Assembly (NCBI RefSeq): GCF_014207095.1
Contig: NZ_JACHBG010000002.1
Location: 434,001 to 498,000 of the forward strand
Direction of reading: 5' to 3'
Length of the DNA: 64,000 nt
Source of the DNA: Martinezella lusitana
GTDB taxonomy: Bacteria; Pseudomonadota; Alphaproteobacteria; Rhizobiales; Rhizobiaceae
The notes below the pieces were generated by a model that saw only the letters and a program-made list of their open reading frames with translations, was not told the origin of the DNA and did not search any database. Each line of letters starts with the position of its first letter. The first letter of the stretch is position 1. The translations under genes and the position numbers were made by a program. Below, piece by piece: positions 51,056-60,329 of the stretch.

Positions 51056-51299
51056 GCATCTCAAGTAAAGCACCGCTCAAGTGCTTTTCAAGGCCTTGCA
51101 TCAGCAAACATGAATGAATTGTAGTGAAAGATGGGCCGCATAAGTTGCAAAAACTTGATGCTTCGCGCTCTCTATGGAAGATCGCAGCCGATAGCAACTC
51201 CCGTTTGTGTGGAAGTTGCTCCCCAACGTGCCGTATCCAGCCGATGCCGCGCCCCGGTCAGGGCGAAGCATCGTTTTCGGATTGAGGTCTAAGGGCTGA

Positions 51300-54200
51300 C
51301 TACTTGATCGTGCGGACGATCGCCGCGCCTGAGGTCATGCCGCCGCCGAAAGCGACGAGGCCCAGGCTGAGCGGCTCGGATCGTTCATGGGCGACATGCA
51401 TCATGGCGAGCGGGATGCTCGAAGAGCTGGTGTTGCCGTAGTTCTCGATCACGCTCAGAGCGGGACGACCGCTGCGCTTGGCGATGGTGTCGATGATGCG
51501 CTGGTTGGCCTGATGTGGCACGAGCAGATCGAGATTGGCAAGCTCGATACCAGCATCGACGCAGGCATCCTCGATCGATCGGGACATGGAGTGGACGGCT
51601 TCGGTGAAGACCGTACGGCCATTCATGGCGATGACGCCATCATCCGGCAGCGGTACATAGAGAAGATCGCCCGGCTCGGGCCGCCCGCTGATCGTGGGAC
51701 GGCTTGCTGCGAATATGGGGTTGCGCGCCATTTCGCGGGTCGTCACCAGGCTCGCAGTTGCGGCATCGCCGAACAGGATGGCAGTGGAGAAATCCTTCAT
51801 GTCGAGCAGTGGCGACAGGACTTCGGAGGTGACGATCAGCACCTTTGCGTCGTTCTGCTGCGCAATGAAATCATAGGCTTGCTGCAGAGCGTAAAGATAA
51901 CCGGAGCAGGCAGCGCCCATGTCGTAAGCGGCCAGAGATGGCCGGACGCCGTCTTCCGCGACGGCGACGGCAACGCGGCTTGCGAGCGACGGCGTCGCGA
52001 TATCAGGCGTGCCCGTTGCTGCTATGACCAGATCGATGTCGTGGATCGTCATCTGGGTCTGGCGAAGCAGATCGCGCACGGCCTTGGTCGCAAGGCTAAG
52101 CGTACCTTCGCCGGGAGCAACCCAGTAGCGGCTCTTGATGCCGGTCAAGGCAAAGATCTCTTCCGCGCGCCGGTTCGGCCAGTGATGGATGATGTCTTCG
52201 TTGGCGACGCGGCGCCCGCCTGTCGCATAGCCAATGCCGCTGACCGCGATCTCCGAGAAGCTGCCGGAATGGCGGCGCAGCGTCGGGATGGCATGCGATT
52301 TCAGGCGGCGCAGCACGAATTTGTTCTGGACTTCCGAGGCAAGTGCGAAGTTGCGTTCGCTGCTCTCGCGGTTTGCGTCGACAGTCAGAAGCGGGCTGTC
52401 GGTCGCGATCTGATCGCCGACCCTGGCGAAGACTTCCTGGACGACGCCACCGATATTGGCGCAGATCTCAACCGAGGCCTTCGTTGCCTCGACGACCGCC
52501 ACGAGCTGGCCGACTTCGATCGTGTCGCCGGGCTTGACCAGCAGATCGGTGATCAGCACGTTTTCGTCGGCCGGGCCGGAGCCGATTGCCTTGATGGCGG
52601 CAGTCGGGCCGCTGTCGTCCTCTTCGTGCCAGGTCACTTCGCATTCGAGAACTTCGGCCATCAAATCCACAAGCTTGCTGTAGGAAGGCAAGGTCTCGAG
52701 CTGATTGCGGAAATTGAACGGGACGTGGGCGTCCGAGCGGGCAAGCCTGCGCACGACGACCGGCACATCGGTCTTTTCGGTAACCGTAGCAACGATTTCC
52801 GCGCCCATGCCGACTGTGCGGTTGTCTTCATGGACGACGATCAGGCGGCGCGTGCGCCGGGCGCTGGCCAATACCTCTTTTTCGTCCCAGGGCGAAATCG
52901 AGCGAAGGTCAAGCACTTCCACGGAGAAGCCCTGAGCTTCGAAAGCCTTGGCCGCATTGGCGCATAGCGAGACGGTATTGCCGTAGCTGACGAGCGTCAG
53001 GTCACGGCCGCGGGCGACATGGCGCGAAAGTCCGGGGTGGACGAAATGCTTGTCGAGGTCGGGCGAGGTGCGGCCGTCGGAATTGTTGAGCACCGCCTTG
53101 GGATACATGAAGACGGTGGGACGCCGCGATTGGAAGGCGGCATTGAGCAGACCGGCGGCGTCGCCGGCGCTGGATGGCATGACGACGTCTATGCCGGGCG
53201 TGTGCGCTAGCAAGCTCTCGAAGCTCTGAGCGTGGAACGGGCCGAGGCCTGGCTTGTAGCCGCCGCAGCTGACCATCAGGATGACCGGGGCTTCCCAGGC
53301 GCCATTCGTGCGCCAGAACATGCTGCCCATTTCCGAGACGATCTGGTTGTAGGCGAGCGGCAAGAAATCGGCGAACTGCAGGAAGGCGACGGGACGCTGC
53401 CCTGCAAGTGCGCGACCGACGGCGGTTCCGACGATCGTAGATTCGGTCAGCGCGGCGTTGCGCACGCGGTCCGGATATTTCGTGCTGAGGCCACGGGTGA
53501 CGCCGAAGACGTCGCCCTTCGGGTCTTCGATGTCCTGGCCGAACAGTACGACGTCGGGATTGGCGGCGAGCTGACGTTCCAGCACGTCGTTCAATGCCTC
53601 ACGCATTGTCAGTGTCGCTTCGCGTTCGTTGCCGCGATATTCCGCTGCTTTGCTGAAGGATGCGGGGTAGGGAGCCTTTGCTTCCGGCTCGACCTTGGGC
53701 GCATCTTCCTTGCGGGCGAGGTTGGCCTCGACCTGCACCTCGGCCGTCAGCTCCTGCTCGATCATTTCAAGCTCGCCGGTATTGATGCCGGCATCTTTCA
53801 ACAGCGCGCGCAGATTGGGAAGCGGATCACGGGTGGAGCTCGCTTCGATCTCCAGTGTTGTGCGGTAAGTCTTTTGATCGTCGGCGTTGGTGTGGTCGGA
53901 CAGGCGCTCGACATTGAGAAGCACGATGCTCGGTGCGCGGCTCTCGCGGCTTTGGCGAACGGCCTTGCGGAAAGCCTCACGTGAGGCTGTCAGATCATCG
54001 CCGTCAGTGCGAATGATGTCTACGCCGTAAAACGAGGAGGCGGGGCCACCGGGCAGATCGAAGAAAGTCTGCTTACTCGTCCGTGTGGAGATCGAGAAAC
54101 TATTGTCTTCAATGACGAAGACGACCGGGGACTGGTTGCGTACGGCCTCGGCCACGGCCTCGACGAACTCGCCCTGCTGGGTCGTGCCGTCGCCGACGCA

Positions 54201-54623
54201 ACAGATCGCGATCGGCTTGCCGGATCTGTTTTTCAGCGCCGCGCCGACGCCGGCTGCGTGCAACGCATTATTGCCGACCGGGCCGACGATCGACGTGATG
54301 TTGAGAGCGCGCGATGAAAGGTGTGCGCTCATCTGCCGGCCGGCGGAATGGGAATTGGCGGTGGCGAGAAGACTTGAGAAAAATTCGCGAATTGGCATGC
54401 CGCGTGCCAGCATCAGTGCCTTGTCGCGATAGTGAAGGTGCAGCCAGTCGTCTTCCTGGAGGAATTCGTTGAGCAACGCCGTCGACTCATGTCCGGCGCC
54501 GGAAACATGGAAATGTGCTATGCCTTGCTTGATGAGTTCTCGCTCAAGGCGGTCTATCTCTCTAGAAACATAAAATATTCTATGAAGTTGCTTGAGGTAT
54601 TCTGTGCTGAACCTCCCTTCCAT
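51300..54623 (-). CDS. fusion: 2-oxo acid dehydrogenase E1 alpha + E1 beta + lipoyl domain + ketoacyl-ACP synthase III
   Basis: 1107 residues in one frame. E1 alpha (about 1-295) has the thiamin diphosphate motif from GDG (144-146) to Asn174. E1 beta occupies about 335-660. A lipoyl domain (about 680-750) has the acceptor Lys715 in VEATKASVEI. A FabH-type domain (about 785-1107) has its complete triad: Cys906 (GAACSGYL), His1037 (VPHQANQ) and Asn1064 (YGNTSS). E1 would decarboxylate a 2-oxo acid and acylate the lipoyl arm. No E2 acyltransferase or E3 domain is present, so the synthase may receive acyl groups directly from lipoyl. The 5' end is AT-rich. A sterol-desaturase-type gene lies upstream in the same orientation. 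Confidence 0.88.
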   Translation of the reverse strand: MEGRFSTEYLKQLHRIFYVSREIDRLERELIKQGIAHFHVSGAGHESTALLNEFLQEDDWLHLHYRDKALMLARGMPIREFFSSLLATANSHSAGRQMSAHLSSRALNITSIVGPVGNNALHAAGVGAALKNRSGKPIAICCVGDGTTQQGEFVEAVAEAVRNQSPVVFVIEDNSFSISTRTSKQTFFDLPGGPASSFYGVDIIRTDGDDLTASREAFRKAVRQSRESRAPSIVLLNVERLSDHTNADDQKTYRTTLEIEASSTRDPLPNLRALLKDAGINTGELEMIEQELTAEVQVEANLARKEDAPKVEPEAKAPYPASFSKAAEYRGNEREATLTMREALNDVLERQLAANPDVVLFGQDIEDPKGDVFGVTRGLSTKYPDRVRNAALTESTIVGTAVGRALAGQRPVAFLQFADFLPLAYNQIVSEMGSMFWRTNGAWEAPVILMVSCGGYKPGLGPFHAQSFESLLAHTPGIDVVMPSSAGDAAGLLNAAFQSRRPTVFMYPKAVLNNSDGRTSPDLDKHFVHPGLSRHVARGRDLTLVSYGNTVSLCANAAKAFEAQGFSVEVLDLRSISPWDEKEVLASARRTRRLIVVHEDNRTVGMGAEIVATVTEKTDVPVVVRRLARSDAHVPFNFRNQLETLPSYSKLVDLMAEVLECEVTWHEEDDSGPTAAIKAIGSGPADENVLITDLLVKPGDTIEVGQLVAVVEATKASVEICANIGGVVQEVFARVGDQIATDSPLLTVDANRESSERNFALASEVQNKFVLRRLKSHAIPTLRRHSGSFSEIAVSGIGYATGGRRVANEDIIHHWPNRRAEEIFALTGIKSRYWVAPGEGTLSLATKAVRDLLRQTQMTIHDIDLVIAATGTPDIATPSLASRVAVAVAEDGVRPSLAAYDMGAACSGYLYALQQAYDFIAQQNDAKVLIVTSEVLSPLLDMKDFSTAILFGDAATASLVTTREMARNPIFAASRPTISGRPEPGDLLYVPLPDDGVIAMNGRTVFTEAVHSMSRSIEDACVDAGIELANLDLLVPHQANQRIIDTIAKRSGRPALSVIENYGNTSSSSIPLAMMHVAHERSEPLSLGLVAFGGGMTSGAAIVRTIK

Positions 54624-54732
54624 CTCAATGATTTTCCTAATCTTTCATCACGAACAATTTGCGTGGACCTAGGTAATCCCCTGGGGGGGCTTTTTCAATA
54701 CACGTTAAATGACAATATCTTCCCGGTTTGAA

Positions 54733-54744
54733 ACGCAATTGCGT
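54733..54744. promoter_or_regulatory. 12-base palindrome upstream of the fusion gene
   Basis: ACGCAATTGCGT is a perfect palindrome about 110 bases before the fusion start, in an AT-rich leader of about 230 bases. It may be an operator; no regulator gene is adjacent. Confidence 0.35.
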
Positions 54745-54805
54745 GCGTTGTCGGGTCGAAATTTTTCGGAATGTTGCTATCCACAGTGCAAACGGGGCGG
54801 ACCGA

Positions 54806-54830
54806 CGGGAGGTTGGGCCGACACCTCCCG
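54806..54830. terminator. hairpin between the hydroxylase and fusion genes
   Basis: CGGGAGGT and ACCTCCCG arms enclose 9 bases, just past the stop of the desaturase-type gene. There is no T run on the minus strand, so it may be a weak or partial terminator letting some transcription through. Confidence 0.45.
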
Positions 54831-54851
54831 ACGTTCCAGTGCCGCGTATTT

Positions 54852-55850
54852 CTAGCTGCTTTTGCGCATTGGTCTGCCGTCGCGCCGGGCCGCCGCCGCT
54901 GCAGCCTTTGCCGCTTGCTCTTCCTTTAGAATGAGCTCCTTGGGCTTCTTGCCGATGATTTCCTTGCGGCCCTTCTTGGAGAAGGGCTGCGCGATCTGAG
55001 CAAGGAAGCCCTTGGCGACCTTGCCGGTGATGCCGATATCTGTGGAGGAAGGGCGCGGCGGATTGTAGAAAGTGCCGAGGAGCTGATCCCAGATCACAAG
55101 ATTTTCGCCGTAGTTCGTATTGCCCTCCGAAAGCAGCTTGGAATGATGCCAGCGATGCAGGCGCGGCGTTGAGAATATCCAGTCGAGCGGGCCGGTACGC
55201 ATATCGACATTGCAGTGGGTGAGCAGGCCAATGGTGGCTGTCACGGCGCCGATCCATAAGAAGACAGGCAGCGGCGCGCCGAGCAGATAGAGCGGAATCT
55301 GGCTGAGCGCGATCTTGAACAGCGAGTCGATGATATGGAAGCGGCCGGTGTTGATGACCCAAAGCCGCTCGACGCTGTGATGCAGCGCATGAAAGCGCCA
55401 AAGCGACAAATGCTCATGGGCAAGGCGATGCGCCATGTAGAGGCCGAACTCGGCGATGACGAGGCCGAGAGCCACCTGGAAGATCATCGGCCACTGGTCC
55501 GGCCAGAAGCGTGAGTGATAGCTCAGCACCGGCTGCGCGACGGTCGCCACGGCCATGGGGAAGGATGTGCCGATGGCGGCGGCAATCTGAACGCCGCCTT
55601 TGCTCAGCAGCGTATGGGCGATATCGTTGAAGGTTTCGCCATCGCGCTTCTGCCAGGTTTTCTCGTAGGGCATCAGCCGCTCGAAAAGCGCGATCACCGC
55701 AACGGTCGAGAGATAGGTGACATTGAACCAGAGGAGATGCATGTTCGATTCGAAGGCGAAATAAGCGCCAATCAAACCACCGCAGAAGATCGCCGGCCAT
55801 AGAAGGGCTGAAACAGCAGCGTAAAGACGCGAACTGCTTTGAAATGTCAT
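54852..55850 (-). CDS. sterol desaturase/fatty acid hydroxylase family membrane enzyme
   Basis: 332 residues. Membrane helices at about 10-30, 37-55, 85-110 and 125-145 flank the di-iron His motifs HRLAHE, HALHH and, further on, HRWHH, with an extra His in LLTHCN. The C-terminus (about 290-332) is basic and Ala/Lys-rich. It should hydroxylate or desaturate a lipid acyl chain or polyol lipid. It is about 230 bases upstream of the dehydrogenase-ketosynthase fusion on the same strand, consistent with a shared role in making an unusual lipid. Confidence 0.87.
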   Translation of the reverse strand: MTFQSSSRLYAAVSALLWPAIFCGGLIGAYFAFESNMHLLWFNVTYLSTVAVIALFERLMPYEKTWQKRDGETFNDIAHTLLSKGGVQIAAAIGTSFPMAVATVAQPVLSYHSRFWPDQWPMIFQVALGLVIAEFGLYMAHRLAHEHLSLWRFHALHHSVERLWVINTGRFHIIDSLFKIALSQIPLYLLGAPLPVFLWIGAVTATIGLLTHCNVDMRTGPLDWIFSTPRLHRWHHSKLLSEGNTNYGENLVIWDQLLGTFYNPPRPSSTDIGITGKVAKGFLAQIAQPFSKKGRKEIIGKKPKELILKEEQAAKAAAAAARRDGRPMRKSS

Positions 55851-55987
55851 GCCATCGTCCTCAGATATTGGTCATCGAATAATCTTCGCGTGAGCAAGCG
55901 CGATATGTAGCGTGATGATTGTGGAGTCGAAAGTGAAATTTTTCCGGCCTCACTGGTCGTCTGCAAAAACGTTGAGGGGGTATTGGC

Positions 55988-56428
55988 ATGCGGATAGAGA
56001 TTGCTGGAGATCGGCATTGGGATGCTTGGGCGCGTTTGCGCGCCGAGCTTTGGCCCCATCGTTCGCTCGAATATCATCGCTCCGAGATCGAAGAGATTTG
56101 TTCGGCTGAGGGCAGTGTTGGGTTTGTCGCGATCGATGCTCTGGGCCATGCTGTCGGTTTTGCCGAAGCGACATTACGGCACGATTACGTCAACGGCTGT
56201 GAAACCTCGCCAGTTCTGTTTCTCGAGGGGATCTATGTTCGCCATGAGGACCGACGCAAGGGTGTGGCCAGCGCGCTTTGTCAGGCCGTTGCCGGCTGGG
56301 GAAGGGCAGCTGGCTGTTCCGAATTTGCTTCCGATGCGCTGATCGACAATCTCGAAAGCCATGCATTTCACGCCGCGCTTGGCTTCGTGGAAACCCAGCG
56401 CGTCGTTTATTTTCGCAAGCCTGCGTAG
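55988..56428 (+). CDS. GNAT acetyltransferase resembling aminoglycoside 6'-N-acetyltransferase
   Basis: 146 residues of the AAC(6') type. The acetyl-CoA loop is in VRHEDRRKGVASAL, and the family-specific stretch ELASD-like (EFASDALIDNLESHAFHAALGFVETQRVVYFRK) closes the protein. Chromosomal relatives acetylate aminoglycosides, although the natural substrate may be different. No mobile element or resistance partner is adjacent, so it is probably a native gene. Confidence 0.8.
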   Translation: MRIEIAGDRHWDAWARLRAELWPHRSLEYHRSEIEEICSAEGSVGFVAIDALGHAVGFAEATLRHDYVNGCETSPVLFLEGIYVRHEDRRKGVASALCQAVAGWGRAAGCSEFASDALIDNLESHAFHAALGFVETQRVVYFRKPA

Positions 56429-56449
56429 CGAGAACCGCCGCCTGCTGGT

Positions 56450-57112
56450 CTATCCAAACGTCAGTTTGGTCTTCTGCTGGCCTGCCTCATCGAAATTCGC
56501 AGGATCCAGCCAGCGCTCATAGCCGGCCTTCAGCTTCGGCCAGTCGGCATCGATCATGGCAAACCAGGCGGTATCCCGGTTCTTGCCCTTGGCGACCATA
56601 TGCTGGCGGAAGATACCCTCGAAGGTGAAGCCGAAACGTTGGGCGGCGCGCTTCGACGGCTCGTTGAGATTATGGCACTTCCATTCGAATCTGCGATATC
56701 CGAGCGTGTCGAAGACGTAGGATGCGAAGAGATGGAGCGTTTCGGTCGTTACCCGGCTGCGGGCGATCGCTGGCCCCCAGAGAATGCTGCCGATCTCGAT
56801 GACGCCATGTGTGCTGTCGATCCGCATCAATGCCTGCCGGCCCTCGACACGGCCGGTTCGCTTGTCGATCGTTGCGAAGAACAGGGGATCGGTGCCTGAG
56901 GAGGCTTTCTCAAGCCAGGGAGAAAAGGCTGCATAATCGGCTGGAGCGTCTTCGAAGAGATAGCGGAAGCGATCGCCGGCGCCGGGGGCTTGAGCCGAGG
57001 CAAACAGCTCGGCACCATGGCGTGTCGGATCGAGCGGTTCGATCCTGACATAGCGACCTTCGAGGGTGGTCCGTTCGGGGCGAGACACGCCGCTCCAGTT
57101 GGCAAGATCCAT
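56450..57112 (-). CDS. GNAT acetyltransferase (RimJ/RimL type)
   Basis: 220 residues. N-terminal GRYVRIEPLDPTRHGAEL and the core FEWKCHNLNEPSKRAAQRFGFTFEGIFRQHMV are those of RimJ/RimL-like N-acetyltransferases. The substrate is unknown. It is convergent with the AAC(6')-like gene and about 30 bases after the PNPOx-like gene on the same strand. Confidence 0.82.
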   Translation of the reverse strand: MDLANWSGVSRPERTTLEGRYVRIEPLDPTRHGAELFASAQAPGAGDRFRYLFEDAPADYAAFSPWLEKASSGTDPLFFATIDKRTGRVEGRQALMRIDSTHGVIEIGSILWGPAIARSRVTTETLHLFASYVFDTLGYRRFEWKCHNLNEPSKRAAQRFGFTFEGIFRQHMVAKGKNRDTAWFAMIDADWPKLKAGYERWLDPANFDEAGQQKTKLTFG

Positions 57113-57141
57113 ATTAACGTCCTTTGGTCTTCGAATGCAGG

Positions 57142-57825
57142 TCAGCGAATTCGGCCTGATGCTATCAGGTCTACCAGCGCTTGTGGTAGCTCAATATTGC
57201 TGGGCATGCCGGGCGCGGTTTCCGGCGTTGCCAGATGGCTTGTTATCGGCAATACGCCGGCCCAGACCGGATAATCCGCTTCGTCGATGTCGCCCGGCGG
57301 AGCGTTGCGGACCTTGGCGGTGGCTTCGTCGATTCTCATCCGCAGCACCGATGTCGCCTTGACCTCCTGCGTGGTCATCGGCCGCAGGGTGTCCCACCGT
57401 CCCGGAAACAGGTCCTCGATGAGTTGGCGCAGAGCATGGTTCTTTTCGTCGGGATCGTCGACCAGCCGAGCCGTACCGAAGACCATCGCCGAGCGATAGT
57501 TGACCGAATGATTGAAGGCGGAGCGGGCAAGCACATAGCCATCCATGATGCTGCAGGTCAGGCAGACCGACATGTCCTCGGCAGCGCGCAGGAATCGGCT
57601 GGCGGAGGAGCCGTGCCAGTAGACATAGTCGCCTTCGCGCCAATGCAGGGTCGGCGTCACATAGGGGGCGCCGCTGATGACATAACCGACGTGACAGAGG
57701 GGCGAGGCATCCAGAATGGTATGGACGTCCGCGCGGGCATGGGTGCCGCGTTTCGGGCTTCGCCGCACGCGTGTCCGTTCTGTGGTGGGGTAGTCCGCTG
57801 TTGATGGTGGCAGGTGATCGCTCAT
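57142..57825 (-). CDS. pyridoxamine 5'-phosphate oxidase-like FMN-binding protein
   Basis: 227 residues from the ATG at 57825, with GGAGAAGAGG upstream. The split-barrel pattern is seen in HTILDASPLCHVGYVISGAPYVTP, YWHGSSASRFLRAA and the SVNYRSAMVFGTARLV strand pair. Such proteins bind FMN or F420-like cofactors and may reduce small compounds. It is divergent from a MocR/PdxR-type regulator, which suggests a vitamin B6-related task. Confidence 0.82.
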   Translation of the reverse strand: MSDHLPPSTADYPTTERTRVRRSPKRGTHARADVHTILDASPLCHVGYVISGAPYVTPTLHWREGDYVYWHGSSASRFLRAAEDMSVCLTCSIMDGYVLARSAFNHSVNYRSAMVFGTARLVDDPDEKNHALRQLIEDLFPGRWDTLRPMTTQEVKATSVLRMRIDEATAKVRNAPPGDIDEADYPVWAGVLPITSHLATPETAPGMPSNIELPQALVDLIASGRIR

Positions 57826-57879
57826 GGCCTCTTCTCCGTTGTGCCATTGATCTCTGTCAGCAAAGAGGTATGATATAAA

Positions 57880-57911
57880 CAGCCAGTTTTTCAATTTTGA
57901 GCAGACCAGTT
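57880..57911. promoter_or_regulatory. direct repeats between the PNPOx-like and MocR genes
   Basis: CAGCCAGTT (57880-57888) and CAGACCAGTT (57902-57911) repeat CCAGTT with 23 bases from start to start. MocR/PdxR regulators often bind such direct repeats in divergent promoters. It is a short match, so chance is possible. Confidence 0.4.
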
Positions 57912-57919
57912 GAGGCCTC

Positions 57920-59344
57920 ATGGTATCCGTGGTGCAATGGGCCGATATCGACCGTGCCGCCGGCGATCTTGAGGGGCAAGTCTATCGCGTGGTGCGCGAT
58001 CGTATCCTGCATGGCCAAATGGCGGCGGGACAGCGCCTGCCTTCAACGCGGGCGTTGGCGATTGCTCTCAGTGTCGCGCGTTCGACTGTCGTCAGCGCCT
58101 ATGACCGCTTGAAAGCGGAAGGCTATCTGCAGTCGACGACAGGGGCGGCGACCCGGGTCGCGGCGTTCCCGTCACCGTTGCTGGGGCAGTCCGTGACGCT
58201 CAGGTCCAAGCTGCCTCAGGCCACGGAGTTCGCCACCGGGGGATTGTTCGAACCCGGCGTTCCCGATGTCGAGGCGTTTCCCCATGCCGCCTGGGCACGC
58301 TATCTCGGCGCGCGCGGCCGTTCGCTGCGGGTGCACGATCTCGGCTACGGCGCGCATGGCGGCATCCGCGAGCTGCGGGAAGCGATCCTCGACCACATCG
58401 CAACGACGCGCGGCGTGATTGCAAGGCCCGAACAGGTGGTGATCGTTCCGACAACGGGTGCGGCGATCAATCTGCTGACCAGCATTCTGCTTTGGGCAGA
58501 CCATCCGAATGACGGCGTCGCCTGGATCGAGGATCCGGGCTATGCCACGGCGCACGCATTGCTCCGGATGGCAGGCGCGACGATGGTGCCTGTCCCTTGC
58601 GATGCCGAGGGGATCGACATCGGACGTGCGGTTGGGCCGCCGCCTCGGCTTATCTACGTCACGCCGTCGCACCAGTATCCGACCGGCGCAACGATGAGCC
58701 TTTCCCGTCGCCTTGCATTGCTCGAATTTGCGCGCACCAGGGGTGCGATCGTGATCGAGGACGACTACGACAGCGAATTTCAATATGAGTCTCGCCCGAT
58801 TGCCGCGTTGCAAGGGATCGACCGCGGAGAGGTCGTCGCCTATCTCGGCACGTTTTCCAAAACCCTCGCGCCCGGGCTGCGCGTCGCCTACGCCGTGGTG
58901 CCTTCAAGGCTGGTGGCGTCCGTCGAGGCGGCGCAGCGGCTGAGAGGCGCGATCGTGCCGGTTCATATTCAGGCGGCGCTTGCTGACTTTATCCGCGAGG
59001 GGCGTTTTCGCGCCCATCTGCGCCGCATGAATGGTGTTTATGCCGAGCGCATGGCAGCTTCCGTTGCCGCTCTCAACAGCCATTGTGGCGCGTGGCTTTG
59101 CGTCGGCGCCGGGACGGGAGGGCTGCAGCTGGCAAGCTGGTTCCGGGATGAAGCCGTCGATGACCTTGCGGCGATGCGTAGCGTCAATGCTCACGGCTTC
59201 GCGCTGCGGGCGATGTCGTCGCTGCATCTGGGGCCGGCGCGGCCTGGCCTGCTGTTCGGCATCGCCCGAATGGGCGCCGAGGGGGCGGACGCGGCGGCGG
59301 CGAGAATCGCAAATGCGCTGGCGACTTCATCCGTCAGCGGCTGA
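57920..59344 (+). CDS. MocR-family (GntR-aminotransferase) regulator, PdxR-like
   Basis: 474 residues. A GntR-type winged helix (about 15-85; LPSTRALAIALSVARSTVVSAYDRLKAEGYL) is joined to a class I aminotransferase-like domain. The pyridoxal phosphate site has EDDYDSEF and the Schiff-base Lys in LGTFSKTLAPGLR. Family members sense pyridoxal phosphate or amino compounds. The divergent PNPOx-like gene is its likely target. Confidence 0.88.
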   Translation: MVSVVQWADIDRAAGDLEGQVYRVVRDRILHGQMAAGQRLPSTRALAIALSVARSTVVSAYDRLKAEGYLQSTTGAATRVAAFPSPLLGQSVTLRSKLPQATEFATGGLFEPGVPDVEAFPHAAWARYLGARGRSLRVHDLGYGAHGGIRELREAILDHIATTRGVIARPEQVVIVPTTGAAINLLTSILLWADHPNDGVAWIEDPGYATAHALLRMAGATMVPVPCDAEGIDIGRAVGPPPRLIYVTPSHQYPTGATMSLSRRLALLEFARTRGAIVIEDDYDSEFQYESRPIAALQGIDRGEVVAYLGTFSKTLAPGLRVAYAVVPSRLVASVEAAQRLRGAIVPVHIQAALADFIREGRFRAHLRRMNGVYAERMAASVAALNSHCGAWLCVGAGTGGLQLASWFRDEAVDDLAAMRSVNAHGFALRAMSSLHLGPARPGLLFGIARMGAEGADAAAARIANALATSSVSG

Positions 59345-60197
59345 CGAACATAGCCCTGTATTCGCGCGGCGTCATGCCTTTCAGCGCCTTGAATTGCCGG
59401 TTGAAGTTGGCAAGCGAGGCGTAGCCGACGGCATCGCTGATGTGATGAATGGCCTGCTCCGTGGATGAGAGGCGGGCGCATGCGTCGCCGATGCGCATGC
59501 GCATCAGATAGTCGGAAATGGCCACGCCAGTGTGGCGCCGAAACATGCGATGCAGGCCGGAGACGCTGAGCGCGGCGATATCCGCCAGCTCGCCAAGGCT
59601 GATCGCATGGGCATAGTGAAGATGCATATGCGTCAGCACGCGGTCGATGCGTTCGCGGCTTTCCCTGGCGTCCGGCGCTTGAGCGGGCGTGCTAGCGAGC
59701 GGCATTGCCTGCCGGTCCTCCGCCACTGTGACGAGAATACCGAGCAGTGACAGAAGGCGTTCGACCGGCGGCTTTTCGAAGATCGTCTCGAAGGCTGGCC
59801 GCACGGCTGCGGCGACATCATTCGAAAAGTGAAGGCCGTTGTCGCCACGCCGCAGCATTGCCTCGACGGGTCGAAATTCTACGGCTCCGCCCGTCATCTG
59901 CAACAGCCAATCGCGATGGAACCAGAGCACGAGCGCGATGTGCGGTTTCTTCTCCTCGATCTTGGCCCGTGAGGCCCAGCTGTGCGGCAGGTTGGGGCCG
60001 ACCAGCACGAGATCGCCGTCTTCATATTCGCCGCTGTGATCGCCGATGAAGCGCTGGCCGATCGAGTTCAGCGTCAGGGTCAGTTCGAATTCCGGATGAT
60101 GATGCCATTGGAAAGGAATGCAATCGTCCAGCCTGCGGTTCAGCATGCTCCACGATGCCTCAGGTGGGCGAGACAGGACTTCGAGATAGGGCCTCAT
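59334..60197 (-). CDS. AraC-family regulator
   Basis: 287 residues. An N-terminal cupin-like sensing domain (FQWHHHPEFELTLTL and VGPNLPHSW) is followed by two helix-turn-helix motifs (LGELADIAALSVSGLHRMFRRHTG and ISDAVGYASLANFNRQFKALKGMTPREYR). It overlaps the 3' end of the MocR gene by 11 bases and is divergent from the phytanoyl-CoA dioxygenase gene, its likely target. Confidence 0.88.
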   Translation of the reverse strand: MRPYLEVLSRPPEASWSMLNRRLDDCIPFQWHHHPEFELTLTLNSIGQRFIGDHSGEYEDGDLVLVGPNLPHSWASRAKIEEKKPHIALVLWFHRDWLLQMTGGAVEFRPVEAMLRRGDNGLHFSNDVAAAVRPAFETIFEKPPVERLLSLLGILVTVAEDRQAMPLASTPAQAPDARESRERIDRVLTHMHLHYAHAISLGELADIAALSVSGLHRMFRRHTGVAISDYLMRMRIGDACARLSSTEQAIHHISDAVGYASLANFNRQFKALKGMTPREYRAMFVSR

Positions 60198-60329
60198 AGC
60201 GCGTCCATAGGATAACGAAGGCCAGAATAGTATCAGAATTGGCCATGGCCGGGCAACATGATGGTAGCGAATGCGGCTACAACATTTGCGTCACCCGAAA
60301 TCAAAGGGGTAGCCAGATGGAGGAAACAG

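Noticed and set aside
51387..52967. Long open frame opposite the fusion gene
   Set aside because: The minus strand carries complete catalytic motifs; the plus frame is a shadow.
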